From: Agriotes lineatus
Lineage: Eukaryota; Arthropoda; Insecta; Coleoptera; Elateridae
Length of the DNA stretch: 64,000 nt
Reading direction: 5' to 3'
Assembly (NCBI GenBank): GCA_940337035.1
Contig: CALNHX010003591.1
Location: forward strand, 1 to 64,000
Shown here: piece by piece, positions 1-11,721 of the stretch
Position numbering within the stretch: the first letter of the stretch is position 1
Layout of the letters: each line of letters opens with the position of its first letter
Notes under the pieces: model-generated
Database searches by the model: none
What the model saw: only the letters and a program-made list of their open reading frames with translations
Told to the model about the DNA's origin: nothing
Translations under genes and position numbers: made by a program

Positions 1-80
1 GTATAGTGAATATTTTTTGACAATTTTCACTAGTGAAAATAATCGACAATTTTCACTAGTGGTATAGTGAATATTTTAAA
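1..80. repeat. short nested direct repeats
   Basis: GACAATTTTCACTAGTG occurs at 19-35 and 45-61, and TATAGTGAATATTTT at 2-16 and 63-77, flanking the pair. It is probably a fragment of a palindromic element cut by the window edge. Confidence 0.5.
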
Positions 81-411
81 CAAATGCGATTTCTATTAGA
101 AAAAGTCAATATTAGTGTTCTGTTACTATAGAAATTGCGTAGTTTGTTGCTAGATTTACTGAAAACTAATTTGAAAAAGTAGTTTGGTTCATTGAATAGT
201 CCTTCGAATGCCATTCTTAGTCAAAGTTAAGTAGAATATTTTTGCGGTGGTATTATAAGTGAAATTTTTTTATTGCAAAACTAGCATTACCTATATGAAA
301 ATTGTTATTTATACAACGAGTAGCTAAAGTGCCACTTTTCGCACGCGTGAGAAAGTTTAAAGAATGAGCTGAAAGCGAATTTTTTAAATCTCACAAGTGC
401 AAAATAGTATA

Positions 412-1025
412 TTTTCGACGACAGACATCGAAAGTATATTTTTCTCATTGTCATTTGACAGCAGAAAGTTGACATTTGCCGCTGAGCGTGCGTTTCATCT
501 TTTGCCGTTTTGGGTTCCCGCGTGAACAAAATAGGTAACCACGTCCGAATGTTTCCTTAACAACGCCCATCATTTGTGGAAATAATCGCGTCACATGTCA
601 TATAGACTGCGCGAGTAATGTTAACTTGATTGTCATTTAATTTTTGCAATAAAACGAAATTTGATATTTTCCTTTAATAATATGCTCAGTCGTCGAAAAA
701 TAGTATGTATGTTTCGAGCTAAAAGTGCGCTTGCCGCTTTTGCATGATTGCTGGTTTCGACAAATTTCGTTTTATCGCAAAAATTAATTGACAATCAAGT
801 TAACATTACTAGCGCAGTCTATATGACATGTGACGCGATTATTTCCACAAATGACGGCCGTTGTCAAGGAAACATTCGAACGTGGCTACCTATTTTGTTC
901 ACGCGGAAACCCAAAACGCTCGGCGAGCGGCAAAAAGTTGAAAACGCACGCTCATCGGCAAATGTCAACTTTCTGTTGTCAAATGACAGTGAGAAAAATC
1001 TACTTTCGATGTCAGTCGTCGAAAA
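412..1025. repeat. foldback element with ~250-bp inverted arms
   Basis: The left arm (412-662) is the reverse complement of the right arm (762-1025), with few mismatches and small gaps, around a ~99-bp loop. Both arms contain the same stretches, for example GACATGTGACGCGATTATTT and CTACCTATTTTGTTCACGCG on the right arm. Open frames inside are by-products of the symmetry. I see no transposase, so this looks like a non-autonomous foldback/MITE. The right arm carries an extra ~10 bp (CTCGGCGAGC region) absent from the left. Confidence 0.85.
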
Positions 1026-1030
1026 AGAAA

Positions 1031-4000
1031 CTTTAGATACGAGTTGTATACATAATTTTTTCGACTTTAGTTTAGATATCTTATTTAAGATTTTCAAGCG
1101 TGTTTTACCAAAATTAGATCAAGTGTTTTTCCAACAGCTTCTTTGATTTACTTTACCTGAACACTTTGTTTTCTCTTAATCTGAATGTATTGATGTTTCA
1201 ATAAACAAAAAAATATGCAACACCCTGTATTTTGAAAATAAAGAACGTGTGAGTACATGTTAACAGGAACTTTTTTGTCTTAGAAAAAACCAAGAAGCTT
1301 GCTAGTAAATTTTCTACATCTACTCTAGATCATCTATAAATATTTTGTCTAGATGTGCCTAGCACAATGCCGCATAGGAATTCAGAGTTAAATCTAGAAT
1401 GTTAAATTATTCGCTCCCCTAATTATTTTGATTCAAAGTGTAAATAGCTCTATATACCATCGTTTAGAATTTTCCATTTTCCTAAAGTAGTAAAATCGAA
1501 TAAAAACTTATCTAAACAAACAACATGCTCCTTTACATTTGTAATTACCATTTGACTGTTTATTTAGAAATTAATTAAACCATATTTAATTATTCATTGC
1601 TATCCCATCTTGACGTAGATCCAAGATTTCTGGTTCCTAATCTCCAATTTCACAAATTAATATGTGAGTCAAGGGCTGCTCTGATTATAATTAATTATTA
1701 TTTTACAGCGAGGGATGCGCAAAGTCCAAAGCCAGCATAATCTGCCTTATAAGAAAGTGGATATCTTGAAGAACATGAAGTAATACGTAGTTTCGAACCG
1801 AAATACACTTTTATCCATATTTTACATAAAGAAACCGAAGGTGAATGCAGAGAATCACGGAAGGACGAAGTCAGGACAGCCTGCGTTGCTTCCTGAGGAT
1901 AATATCTCCTGCAGGAGACGTCAGGAAATGAAAATACCCCAGTTTAATTTAGATAAAAGCATGTGTTAACAGTGTGAACTAATATTATACTTTCCATATT
2001 TTAGTCGCGATGCTAATCTTACGTAGCTCTATTTACCTGAGCAGCTGTAAGGCAGAGAAAATTCTAAAAGAATTGCCGTTTCAGATAGCTGATTTAAGTT
2101 TAGTCGATTTTTTTATGTTTAACTGAAATGCGTATTTTCTAGTTTAGTTAATTTACTGTCTAACAGAGAAGTAGTGTTTTACTTTATCTTTAAGAGTTTG
2201 TATATTTATGGTGCTATCATCCATGTATATATGTAATAAATATATTAAAATAAAAATTAAGGCACTAATTTTTAGCTTTTGTTATTAGCCACTGGAAATA
2301 TGCTTACGTTTGAATGTTCACGCACTTAGGTCTCACGTTGAATCCGTTATGACACCTCCAAGTCACGCGTGTGTATATGTGATGTGTGTAGTCTTATTAC
2401 TTTACCTGATAGACCACTTTTCAGAGGAAAGTGACGTTAATTCTATCTTAACGTCGAATGGCCATTTTACTCAGTACCGATTCAGTGGACGACGAACAAA
2501 GTTACTTATAAGGTACAACATTTTGTTTCATACTGTGTCGCATTTTTATTTTAGATAGTGTAATAATAATATTTAGGTAGCAATGAATAAAAATAATCTG
2601 GCCACCCTGTGTCGCATTTTTCTGCTTCAGTATCCAGTACAATATGAAATATAGAAATTTCATGATAACAACTTCAGTTAGGACTAATGGTTGATATTGT
2701 ATTACATTAAAAAATATTGAAATTCGATTTCAACCACTGGAATCAATGTCAAAATGACTAATTTCAATGTCATGAGTAGAAAAACTAATCTTTCACACTA
2801 AATACATAGAATCGATTATACTATGCTTCGATTAACGAACAGATAAAAAATTTCAATTACTGGGAGGAGCCTAGATTGCAGAAACTTTTTTTACGCGTTA
2901 CAACAAACATTTCGGAAAAATTCAAAAATTGTTTAATTTCAACTAACTGATCTGTGTACAACGTGCTTTCCAATAGCAATACTCTATTCAAACTTAGGGC
3001 TCACTTCTGCAAGGGGGTTCTACTATATCTGTTGGTTGAACTTAGTAGGTGCAGTGTGAAACTTCAAAGAGTGTTTGCTTTATTTCATAAATAACTATAT
3101 ATTTTTAAGTACATTAACTGTGTCAATAAGTTCGCCCTACTCTATGTGTTTCTAAAATATTCCTTCTATTAATGTTAACTATATTATCATTACATTGCAC
3201 ACTTGAAAAAAATTTATAAACTTAGAGACAACTAAGAACTAAGCCAACACATTTATTGTCAAACATTATCGCTTCCACAGGTGCTAGAAGCCAATTTCTA
3301 TATTGTTAAATTACAATAATTATTGTAGAAAATTCCAAAACACATACACCAAGCTGTCTCTTCGTTTTATAGCATAACGGTGTAAAATCAATCTTGTTAC
3401 ATTTATATAGAGTGGCAACGAATAGAGCATGTAAGAAAATAATATACAGGATGTTCATGCACAGCATGGATATCTCTTAAATGGTAAAAGATACAGGTTC
3501 TGTGAAATTAGAGTAAACATGTAGGATCTTAAGAACTATCTCAACGCATAAGTGAACTCGAAGTTCGTATTAAACAAGCATAGCTTACTATAAAAATGGT
3601 TATATTTATATAGGTATTTATAAAAATAACTGTAGCAAACCATATGTCAAATGACTTCTCAGCATTAGAACCCCCATGTTAAATTCTCAATACAGACTAA
3701 AATATTGCCTTCCTATTAACACAAAGCCAAAGTGTCAATACAAAAGTTATAAGGAACGATTTAGCATGTCCATTTCAATTATTATCTTACTTTACAAGTT
3801 TTTCTACAAGGCAGATGTGTGGAAAATATGTATGTATGTATTATCTGTAACCTTATTTACTTTGCGGTGTAGAGGCTGGTGCTTCGTAAGATAGCATCTG
3901 GCGGTACAATGCTCAACTTCATCCGGATTCGGGTTACAGAGTTGGAGTGTTTTAGCTGTATCATACAGCTTTATTATTTGAACTCAATTTATGTAGTATA

Positions 4001-4930
4001 AACTTCCAGAAGAATAACCACCTTCTTTTTATTAACATAAATTAACGCATTAACTGAAGCAAATCCTAAATTTTAAATGACGTTTGTCGGCTAAAACATT
4101 AGAATTAAGATTTTAACATAGGACTTCCCATGTTGCACAGTCGGCGTATACACATGGTATATGTGAAAAAGTAAAAGGTCTAACACAGACATTTTAGATA
4201 TATATCTAACATAAGAAATATAGCAGCCAACCTCGAAAATTATAAAAGCAAAGTAAAATTTTGAATGCCATTTGAATTCCTCCTTAAAAATGTACTCAAA
4301 CCTACTAATCGACTTACAAGGAAAACAGTAAAATACAATGTAGGTTTTTCTATTCTCTACCTCTTAAGATACATATTTTATCTAATTTAGTCGAAACTCT
4401 ATCCTCTACCGTTTGAGAGATCTCTGTGTTGTGCAGTCTTATCATGGGCACTCTATATATTGAAGAATGAGCTTAAGCTTCAGTTCCAAAAACTATTTCT
4501 AAATATTAAACAAGTACATGCAAACAAAGTTGGAAGCAAGTTTGAAGGGGAAATTAATTAACAAACGAAACAATAGTAAAATTAAAATATATTCTATCAG
4601 CAATACCATTCAATAACAGCACAGGTGACGATTTTTAAATTATTTGATAAATGGCGCATCAGCAGATAGGCTATTAGCGCCATATAAAGATATTGTTACA
4701 ATAAATTATATAATCTACATTTTGAGATTAATCTGGTAACTTTAAGCTCACTTACATTTTCATTATTTTATCTTCATCGGTGTTGTTGTAGACAAGTAAC
4801 AAAATTAATTTTAGTATGGTTAAGAGCTTCATTAACGCACTGAGTGCGCACTCCTTTTATATAAAAAATACATTAACCAAAATTTATTGATGAAGGTAAA
4901 ATATTGAACAATACACGTTTGTTTATGGCA
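1031..4930. other. AT-rich intergenic sequence, no gene
   Basis: No credible coding region or RNA gene. Short ends resembling MITE termini (CACCCTGT near 1225 and 2605, TACAGGATG near 3446) occur without recognisable partners. A diverged repeat copy at about 2760-3070 is listed separately. Confidence 0.6.
2760..3070 (+). repeat. diverged copy of the 30-31.5 kb repeat family
   Basis: The order of motifs matches the copies at 30.0-31.5 kb: a segment around ATTAACGAACAGAT, then TGTGTACAACGTGCTTTCCA and CCAATAGCAATACTCTATTC, then a GGGCTCA stretch. The equivalent motifs at 30.25 kb are GCGTACAACCGGCTTACCAA and CCAATAGCAATATTCTATTC. Boundaries are approximate. Confidence 0.45.
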
Positions 4931-4937
4931 CTTAACG

Positions 4938-5014
4938 AGACTCGTTTGATTGCCGCAGAACTCGGCTCACCCCCTCGTTCTGGCAATCAAACTCGTTTCC
5001 TTAAGATGCTCAGA
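4938..5014. repeat. short hairpin
   Basis: CGTTTGATTGCC pairs with GGCAATCAAAC across a loop containing a GC-rich CTCACCCCCTCG. It is imperfect outside the 11-bp core. It could be the core of a decayed MITE. Confidence 0.45.
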
Positions 5015-8000
5015 ATCAAACTTATATGGTTAATATCTATAACACTTCACACGATGTTTATTAAGATAACAGGTTCAAGAGTTTGCATATTAACGTTATG
5101 AAGTGAATTTTTGTTGTAATTTTTATATTAATATAAAATTTAAGCTTCATATTTTAAAGTTGGTTATAAAACTAGGATTCAGTGAAATTAAAATATTCAG
5201 TTAAGTGGCTTAAGCATTTCGTTATTGACATAATAAATACCTATTTGGGAAAGAATAGTCAGATATATGACTTTTTAATACAAAAAGTTGGGAGTAGTCC
5301 AACAGCAAAGTTGTCTACTACACAGCAAACAATTTTCAGTAGTACAGACACATAATAATCTAATAAATATGCTATACCCCTTGACATGTAGCCACTTGTT
5401 CTGCTACACTCTGTACATGTATAGTGTATACAACTTATAACGATCTATTAATTGACAGCAGTAGTTTTAATTTTCAATCCTCCTTGTACGCTTGATATAT
5501 ACATATATCTTAATTTGGGTTATGGACAACTTTGTTACATATTTTATGGTATTTTTCATATTCGAAGATTAGTTATATTTTTAGCTGTTTGATGATTAGA
5601 ATATACACTACCAGAATAATTTTTAATACTGCTTAAATGTTTTTCTGCCTAAAAAATATTTAATTTGTACTTGGAGTAAGAATTCCTTCTAAAAAAATGT
5701 AGGTAAAGGTTTAAATTTCCTTGTGTTTTTTACATTTCTTTTGTATTAGGATTTCTCTTATCAGGAAGTATGTGAACAATACCACTAAAGTAAAACGTGA
5801 GAAAATGCACGTAGGTTTTCTGAATTAAATTGTCTCTTGCTTCCTAAGACTGTAGAGTAATGTTGTTTTGTACAACGATAACAAATGTATTAAAAAAATT
5901 AAAAACGTGTTTGATTAGAAAACTATAAGCATTAGTGGCATAAAAAATTAAAGTGTATTTTTATTTTCATATACAAAATCTAGTTTCTTTAAATAAAAAC
6001 TGTGTACATCTGTATATGTTTAAGGCGTGCATAAAGCCAAACTTATTTTATTTGAAATAATATCGATATGTTCTTTAATCACACTGCAGAGCACAAAAAT
6101 TTGAATGTAATCTGTTGTTACTTCTGGAATAGAATACAATATCTAAAAATGGAGAGCAGCCATAATTAGTGAATTATACGGCGTCAGGCAATTCAAAATT
6201 TTTGTCAAATTAAGTCTTATTGATACTCTCACCTCCTTTTTATATGTGGGCTTTAATATTCAGCTGTTTGAATTAAATATGTTAAAAATAAGGGATCTTA
6301 ATGTAATTTTCTGTTTATATAACTATTGATATTTTAGACTACATGTTTTTAAGTTGATGGCATTCGCCACTTTTCATACTTCATAATTTTTTGTACACGA
6401 TTATATCATGTAGATGATGTTTGTTTTGTTGCAAATAAAAACGATACTTAGTTTCGAAAGGATTGTTAAGTTTAATAGTTAATTCTAGAAAAACTATGCT
6501 GAAAGAACCAGTACGAAATTTCACTTTCACTTTCAAAAAACTTAGTAGGTACTAGATTTTTGATAATAGTAGTATGATTAACTGAGAAATTGTGATAATA
6601 ATTCCGTAATTTATTGCTGAAAACCGTTTCATAAAAAAATGTTTAATTGCTATTGCCAATTTTATAGAAAGTATTGTTCCGTTAAAAAGTGTATATCCCT
6701 GCATCTAAGAATTATACTTCAAAGCAAAAAATCTATTGACGGTTTGAAAGCAATATTGGGAGCTTCTAACACTTTTTCTACAAATTAATTTGTAATGTTT
6801 TAAGAGATTTATTATAATCTCTATTTGCCTCGTTTACTTAAACAAGCGCCTGAGCAAGTGCAGACATTTTGGTTTTTTCTATTATATTGCACAGACATTT
6901 CAGAATATGTACCTATATTGAATTAGTATTAATACAACTTTTTATGTATAATTTTCTAAGTTTCGTAATTACTGACACAAGTAAAAAATTAAATTCAATT
7001 AGACCATCCATGTGGGAGATAAAGGTATAATTTACGTGAACATGATCACTGGACGTATAAATTAGTTAATAATGAGCTCCATTTTAATTTTAATTAACTC
7101 ATTCAGCCAGAACGCAATTTTGCAGAATGGCAACATTCTTTCGATGCCTCGTGTCATATCTCTTGGTTTCTAAATTAGATTTAGAGTGAACAACTAATTA
7201 ACTTATAGTCAGTATAGAAAGCGTTCCCTTGATGTGTGGAATGCAGTAATAGAAACTATGGCGACGTATGATCGAGTTCGTAATTACCCACTGGTTTGCA
7301 ACAACGGTGCTAAAGGCAGTTTACAAGGTTACTGTCCTTTCAATTTATAGAAAAATAAGTAAAATTATATAAATCTAACTGAGGCAACACATCTAATTTT
7401 GGTATTCTCATTGTCCAAATATTAATTTCTATTTTCGAAATATTGCTGCCATTGAATAAGCTCGCCCTCATCAGCTATTTTGTTGTCTGTAGTCAAATAC
7501 GCATAGTAAATTTTGCAAAATAGGACAGCGCTATTTCAAAATGCATAGTTATAAGCGCAGCAAAAGCCTGAAACAAAAATTAAGTTAATGTCTGTAATTT
7601 TATATTTTTACTTAGTTAATATTTAGATATTGATTGCAATAATTGTTTCAGATTATTTTTCATTCAGTTAACTGTACTATCATATAATTAATTTAAATTT
7701 AACGCAACGTGTTTTAATCAGTACGATCACTCTGTTGTTGCGAACTAATATGACACTGCTTGTTTTTCATTATAATTAAATAATGACGTTTGCATAAACA
7801 ACACCACTATCTCTAGTGCGATTAACACTATTAGATTTTGTAATATAAATGCAAATTAAATACAAAGATTGTAATTACCTTTCATACAAAGCACGAATAG
7901 CAACTGCAAGTATTGTGGCACACCCACGATTGTTCGCGGTTTAGTTCACATTTACTCCAATAACAGTTTAACAAACACTGAACTGGTAATTTGTTTTACA

Positions 8001-11000
8001 ATTGCTCTATGCCGATGATTAGTTCTAATGCTATAAATTACTAGCATTAGCATTAATTTGATAAAACATTATAGAACGCCATGAGGTTATTTACACGCTG
8101 TCGGCACATCAATAGTTTGAAAATTGCTAATAACACGTTTTCATTAATGCCGACACCCATTTAATTTTTGTATTAACTAGCTGTTAATCTATTCCTGATT
8201 AACTACTAAATATACACAATGCATTAAATTAGTTTTGTGAAAAAAGTATCAACATAAAATGTTGTGTTTGTTGTTGATGCAATTAGAATGATTTTTTCTT
8301 ATATTTATTAGTTATTATAATTTAGAAGGTAATAATGAAACAAAATTAATCAAATACACGTTTTAAAATATATATTTCGTTCGTCCATACAATAAATTAT
8401 AAAGTGTGATGACAATATTTACTTCGTAGCACTCACAAAATTCAAGGTAATCCAATAACCGGAACAACAAACCAGATTGGAAAAATCGTCCTAATGACGT
8501 TGATTTCAAAAAGTAAAAGTTGGTAAGGAACATATAAAGTTTACAAATAAAACACAGCCATAACAGAAAGAGGTAAAACTAGTAGTAAACTCTTTTATCC
8601 AACATATACACAAAAATAATTATTTAAAATGTTAAATAAAATTAAACTTCGTCATTGCAAGAGCTACGTATAATTAATTTGGAAGTAATGGGGAATAAAA
8701 AATTAATTTTATATAGCAAAATGTAAATCAAAGTGTTACTATATTAGCGCCTAGTGTTTCTCGATTTTGGGCTTCATATTTAAGTAGCTCTGGATTTCAC
8801 TTCGACTGCTACTTTAAAACCACACAAATCTTGACAGTTACTGAAAATTCGGTTTTCTTCTAAAACTTATAAGTATGACAGAAATAGAAACAATATTTCT
8901 AAGATCCGTGCAGGCAAATGTCGCTAATGACCTTAAATATTCCCGGCAGCGTTGATAATATCTTAGGTATTCCTTTCTGGTAGTCAAAACTTGTATTAGA
9001 CACCAGTCCTAACAAACATCAGAAGTTACTCGATAACGAAAACCCTGTGACGTCAGTGGTTTTACACGGACAAAATAATTTGTAAACTTTGTTAATAAGG
9101 CATTCTATTTTTTATGCTCACTGGACAAACGTTTGCAAATGCCTCACAATTATTTGCAATGATACATACATATAGTTCGAGTATTACTATCAGTAGAGAA
9201 TATATTACAGAATATTTACAACTGCATTACTGAAAAAGACAGACTAACCCATAATGACATTTCTTAATAAAACAATGCAAAATAAACGATAATTGAATGT
9301 AAGTAACGTAAATAATAGAATTCTACAGGAACTGCAAGGCTAATAAACACGTAATTCCCAACAAGAACTGCAAGTTAGTAAGAAAAGACAGTGGTTTATT
9401 CATTAACTTTAGCCTCAAATTTCAAACAATGGAAATTTATTATGGAAAATTCATTTTTCAACCACAATCCAGCAGCTAAATCCTTCCAACTTAAAAAAAT
9501 ATTTTATTTTATCTCTAATATATAATTATATTTTATCACTAATTATCGTAGAATCAATAGGAGATATAACTTAAGTCTGAAATTATTATTTGACAATAAA
9601 ACAATGCAATCTTACAACGTTCGGCATGGAAGAATTAGAAAAATATATCTTTTATAATTAATTCTGCTTTACCAATTTTCTATAGAGTAACATTTTTCAA
9701 ATAAGAGTATACTTACCATACTAGTTACTCACTCAGTCAACTGTTTACTTATCTTAATTATTTAAGTAGTATTAACCTGAAGTGACTTAAGATCGCTATT
9801 TTTCTGATGGAGGAGTAGCTTCTTTACATTTATTCGAGGGTAACTGACAAGTAAAGAGGATTAGAATAAACGGATTACTAAATCTTAATGAGATTTACGT
9901 CGTTAGGACATATGAAAGGCTTACTCTTAAAACTGATTGAGCTTCTGTTTATTGAAGCACAGTATTTATATTTTAATTATTTTATTTTATATTTGACAAA
10001 TGCATAATTTCAATAAAAAATAGAAATAATGAATAATGAAGCATCCCCCAAAACTTTAAATCAAAACAGGAAATTATTTATGATATGCAACTTTCTTTTC
10101 TTACTAGTTTTACTTGAGCTTAAAACAGGGTAATTAATGTACTTCTAGGTCATCCCTCACTTCGAGTGATAGGAAACTTGATAGACAGGACATAGCAATA
10201 CATCTATCTAATGAATATTTACCAGTTTGACACGATAATTAAATACATAACATATATTTTCAGACGGAACTGCTCGTATTTTAGTATTTTTGTGACTGTC
10301 GAGAATTTGTTACCTTTCCATCAATATTCCAAAATATTACTTATCTTTCAAAATGCATTTTTCATTATTTAAGGTATTTAAAAAATGTATTAAATACATT
10401 ACCCAACTGCATTGTTCAATAACTTAGTTAATTAAAGAAATACCAGCATTGTGTATAGTATATAAATAAATTGATGCATTGTTTAAGACGTTATTTAAAA
10501 ACTCGAATTACAACATTACACTGCCTTTCCTTCCAATGTTTATTGTAATTCTGCTAGGTATTTGATCACTGATAAAGAGCAACAAATTATTATTTACAAA
10601 AATACCAGTATTAAGATTATGTCACTTGCATTATAACGTTGTTACATTAATTTGCATTTATATGAAAATGACTGTCACTTAGCACAATTAAAATTCACAA
10701 TTTAAAATATCTTTAGAAAAAACTATAATCAAATATCAGCTGTAACGCTAAACTCAATAAATAATCAAACTTTTTAGATTTAGATTAGAAGTGGTTGTAT
10801 TTTTTAACTTTTACTTGATAAACGTACCTTGCTGTTATGGAGTGAAAAATGTTGACAACTATGAAAACAAGTCTATCGCCGCAGGCACTTAACTATCGTT
10901 TTTAGGAAAGACCAAAATTTTAGAACGCAGTAGTGTTAGTTTGCAGAAGAACATTATCGAAGCAATATGTTCAGCTAAGTAGCAGTATTATGACTTATAA

Positions 11001-11199
11001 AAATGTAGTGTAGTTTTAAAAAGTTCAATAGCACAAAAATCTGTACAATGCAAGGAGGTGTTTATCATGCACAGCGTAAGAAAATATTATTTACTCTCGC
11101 AATGATTATAAATTAATTTTGTATGTATTTTTCAGGTAATTAATAATATAATTGTACGTATTTGTTTTTTAAAGGCAACGCCTGGAAATAGGCAAACTT
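5015..11199. other. AT-rich intergenic sequence upstream of zen
   Basis: No gene, repeat array or RNA gene recognised in about 6 kb. A perfect CRE-type palindrome TGACGTCA is at 9048-9055. Many TAAT cores occur, as expected by chance in AT-rich DNA. Upstream zen enhancers could lie here, but nothing in the sequence identifies them. Confidence 0.55.
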
Positions 11200-11337
11200 C
11201 AGGTTTTCCAAGAACTAGTGAAACTCATTGCTGACCTTACCTATTTCTGTGTTATCAGTAATTTATGCAAATTAGTCACCTGCAACCGGTAATTAGATTT
11301 AAACCCCCAAGTAGTAGCTCATCGCTCATTGGTCAAA
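11200..11337 (+). promoter_or_regulatory. zen: zen 5' proximal region with octamer and E-box motifs
   Basis: The sequence just before the start codon holds a perfect POU octamer ATGCAAAT (11265-11272), a CACCTG E-box (11277-11282) and a TAATTA homeodomain core (about 11290-11295). These are consensus matches only; binding is not shown. The transcription start is not evident. A weak TATA-like TATAAAAA lies at 10996-11003, and a donor/acceptor-like pair at about 11076 and 11134 could bound a small 5' UTR intron, both speculative. Confidence 0.3.
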
Positions 11338-11721
11338 ATGTCCGAGGCAAGAGTGGAAGAAACCGAAAAGTCCCTAGATAACGATAAGGAAACTCAAGAA
11401 TCGAATAAATTTTGGTCACCTTTGGAGAATTATCAGTCTAGCGAAGTTGCTCGCAAGAGACGTGTTGGTGAAGACGATAGTTCTGTGCATCAAGTGTTTG
11501 AATACGACATGACGCTCACGGCGTATAACAAACCTGATATGGGTGGAAATTTTGAAGGCCCGACAACGAACTCCGAGGCGCCCAAATCGCCTCCACCGTA
11601 CCCGTCTTTTAACAACCACCCCAGTTTTCAACCTTCTGATTTTTCGAATATGATGACTGAGCCGATTAATAGCGAACATGGAAGTCCAGTGTATTCGGAA
11701 TACATCCAATCAAATCAAGCT
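11338..11721 (+). CDS. zen: zen exon 1 (N-terminal region)
   Basis: Encodes residues 1-128, beginning MSEARVEETEKS. The first part is acidic and polar, followed by a basic patch (ARKRR) and a Pro/Ser/Tyr-rich region (SPPPYPSF, SPVYSEY), as in disordered Hox N-termini. The reading frame stays open through the donor, ending in stop 18 nt beyond it, so splicing is needed. The donor is GCT|GTAAGT at 11721/11722, phase 0. Confidence 0.88.

Noticed and set aside
305..1146. Open frames of 68-132 codons at the left end
   Set aside because: They lie in the inverted arms of the foldback element and mirror one another; no protein signature.
3920..3960. GGATTCGGGTTACAGAG, tRNA T-arm-like
   Set aside because: No box A at the right distance and no cloverleaf.
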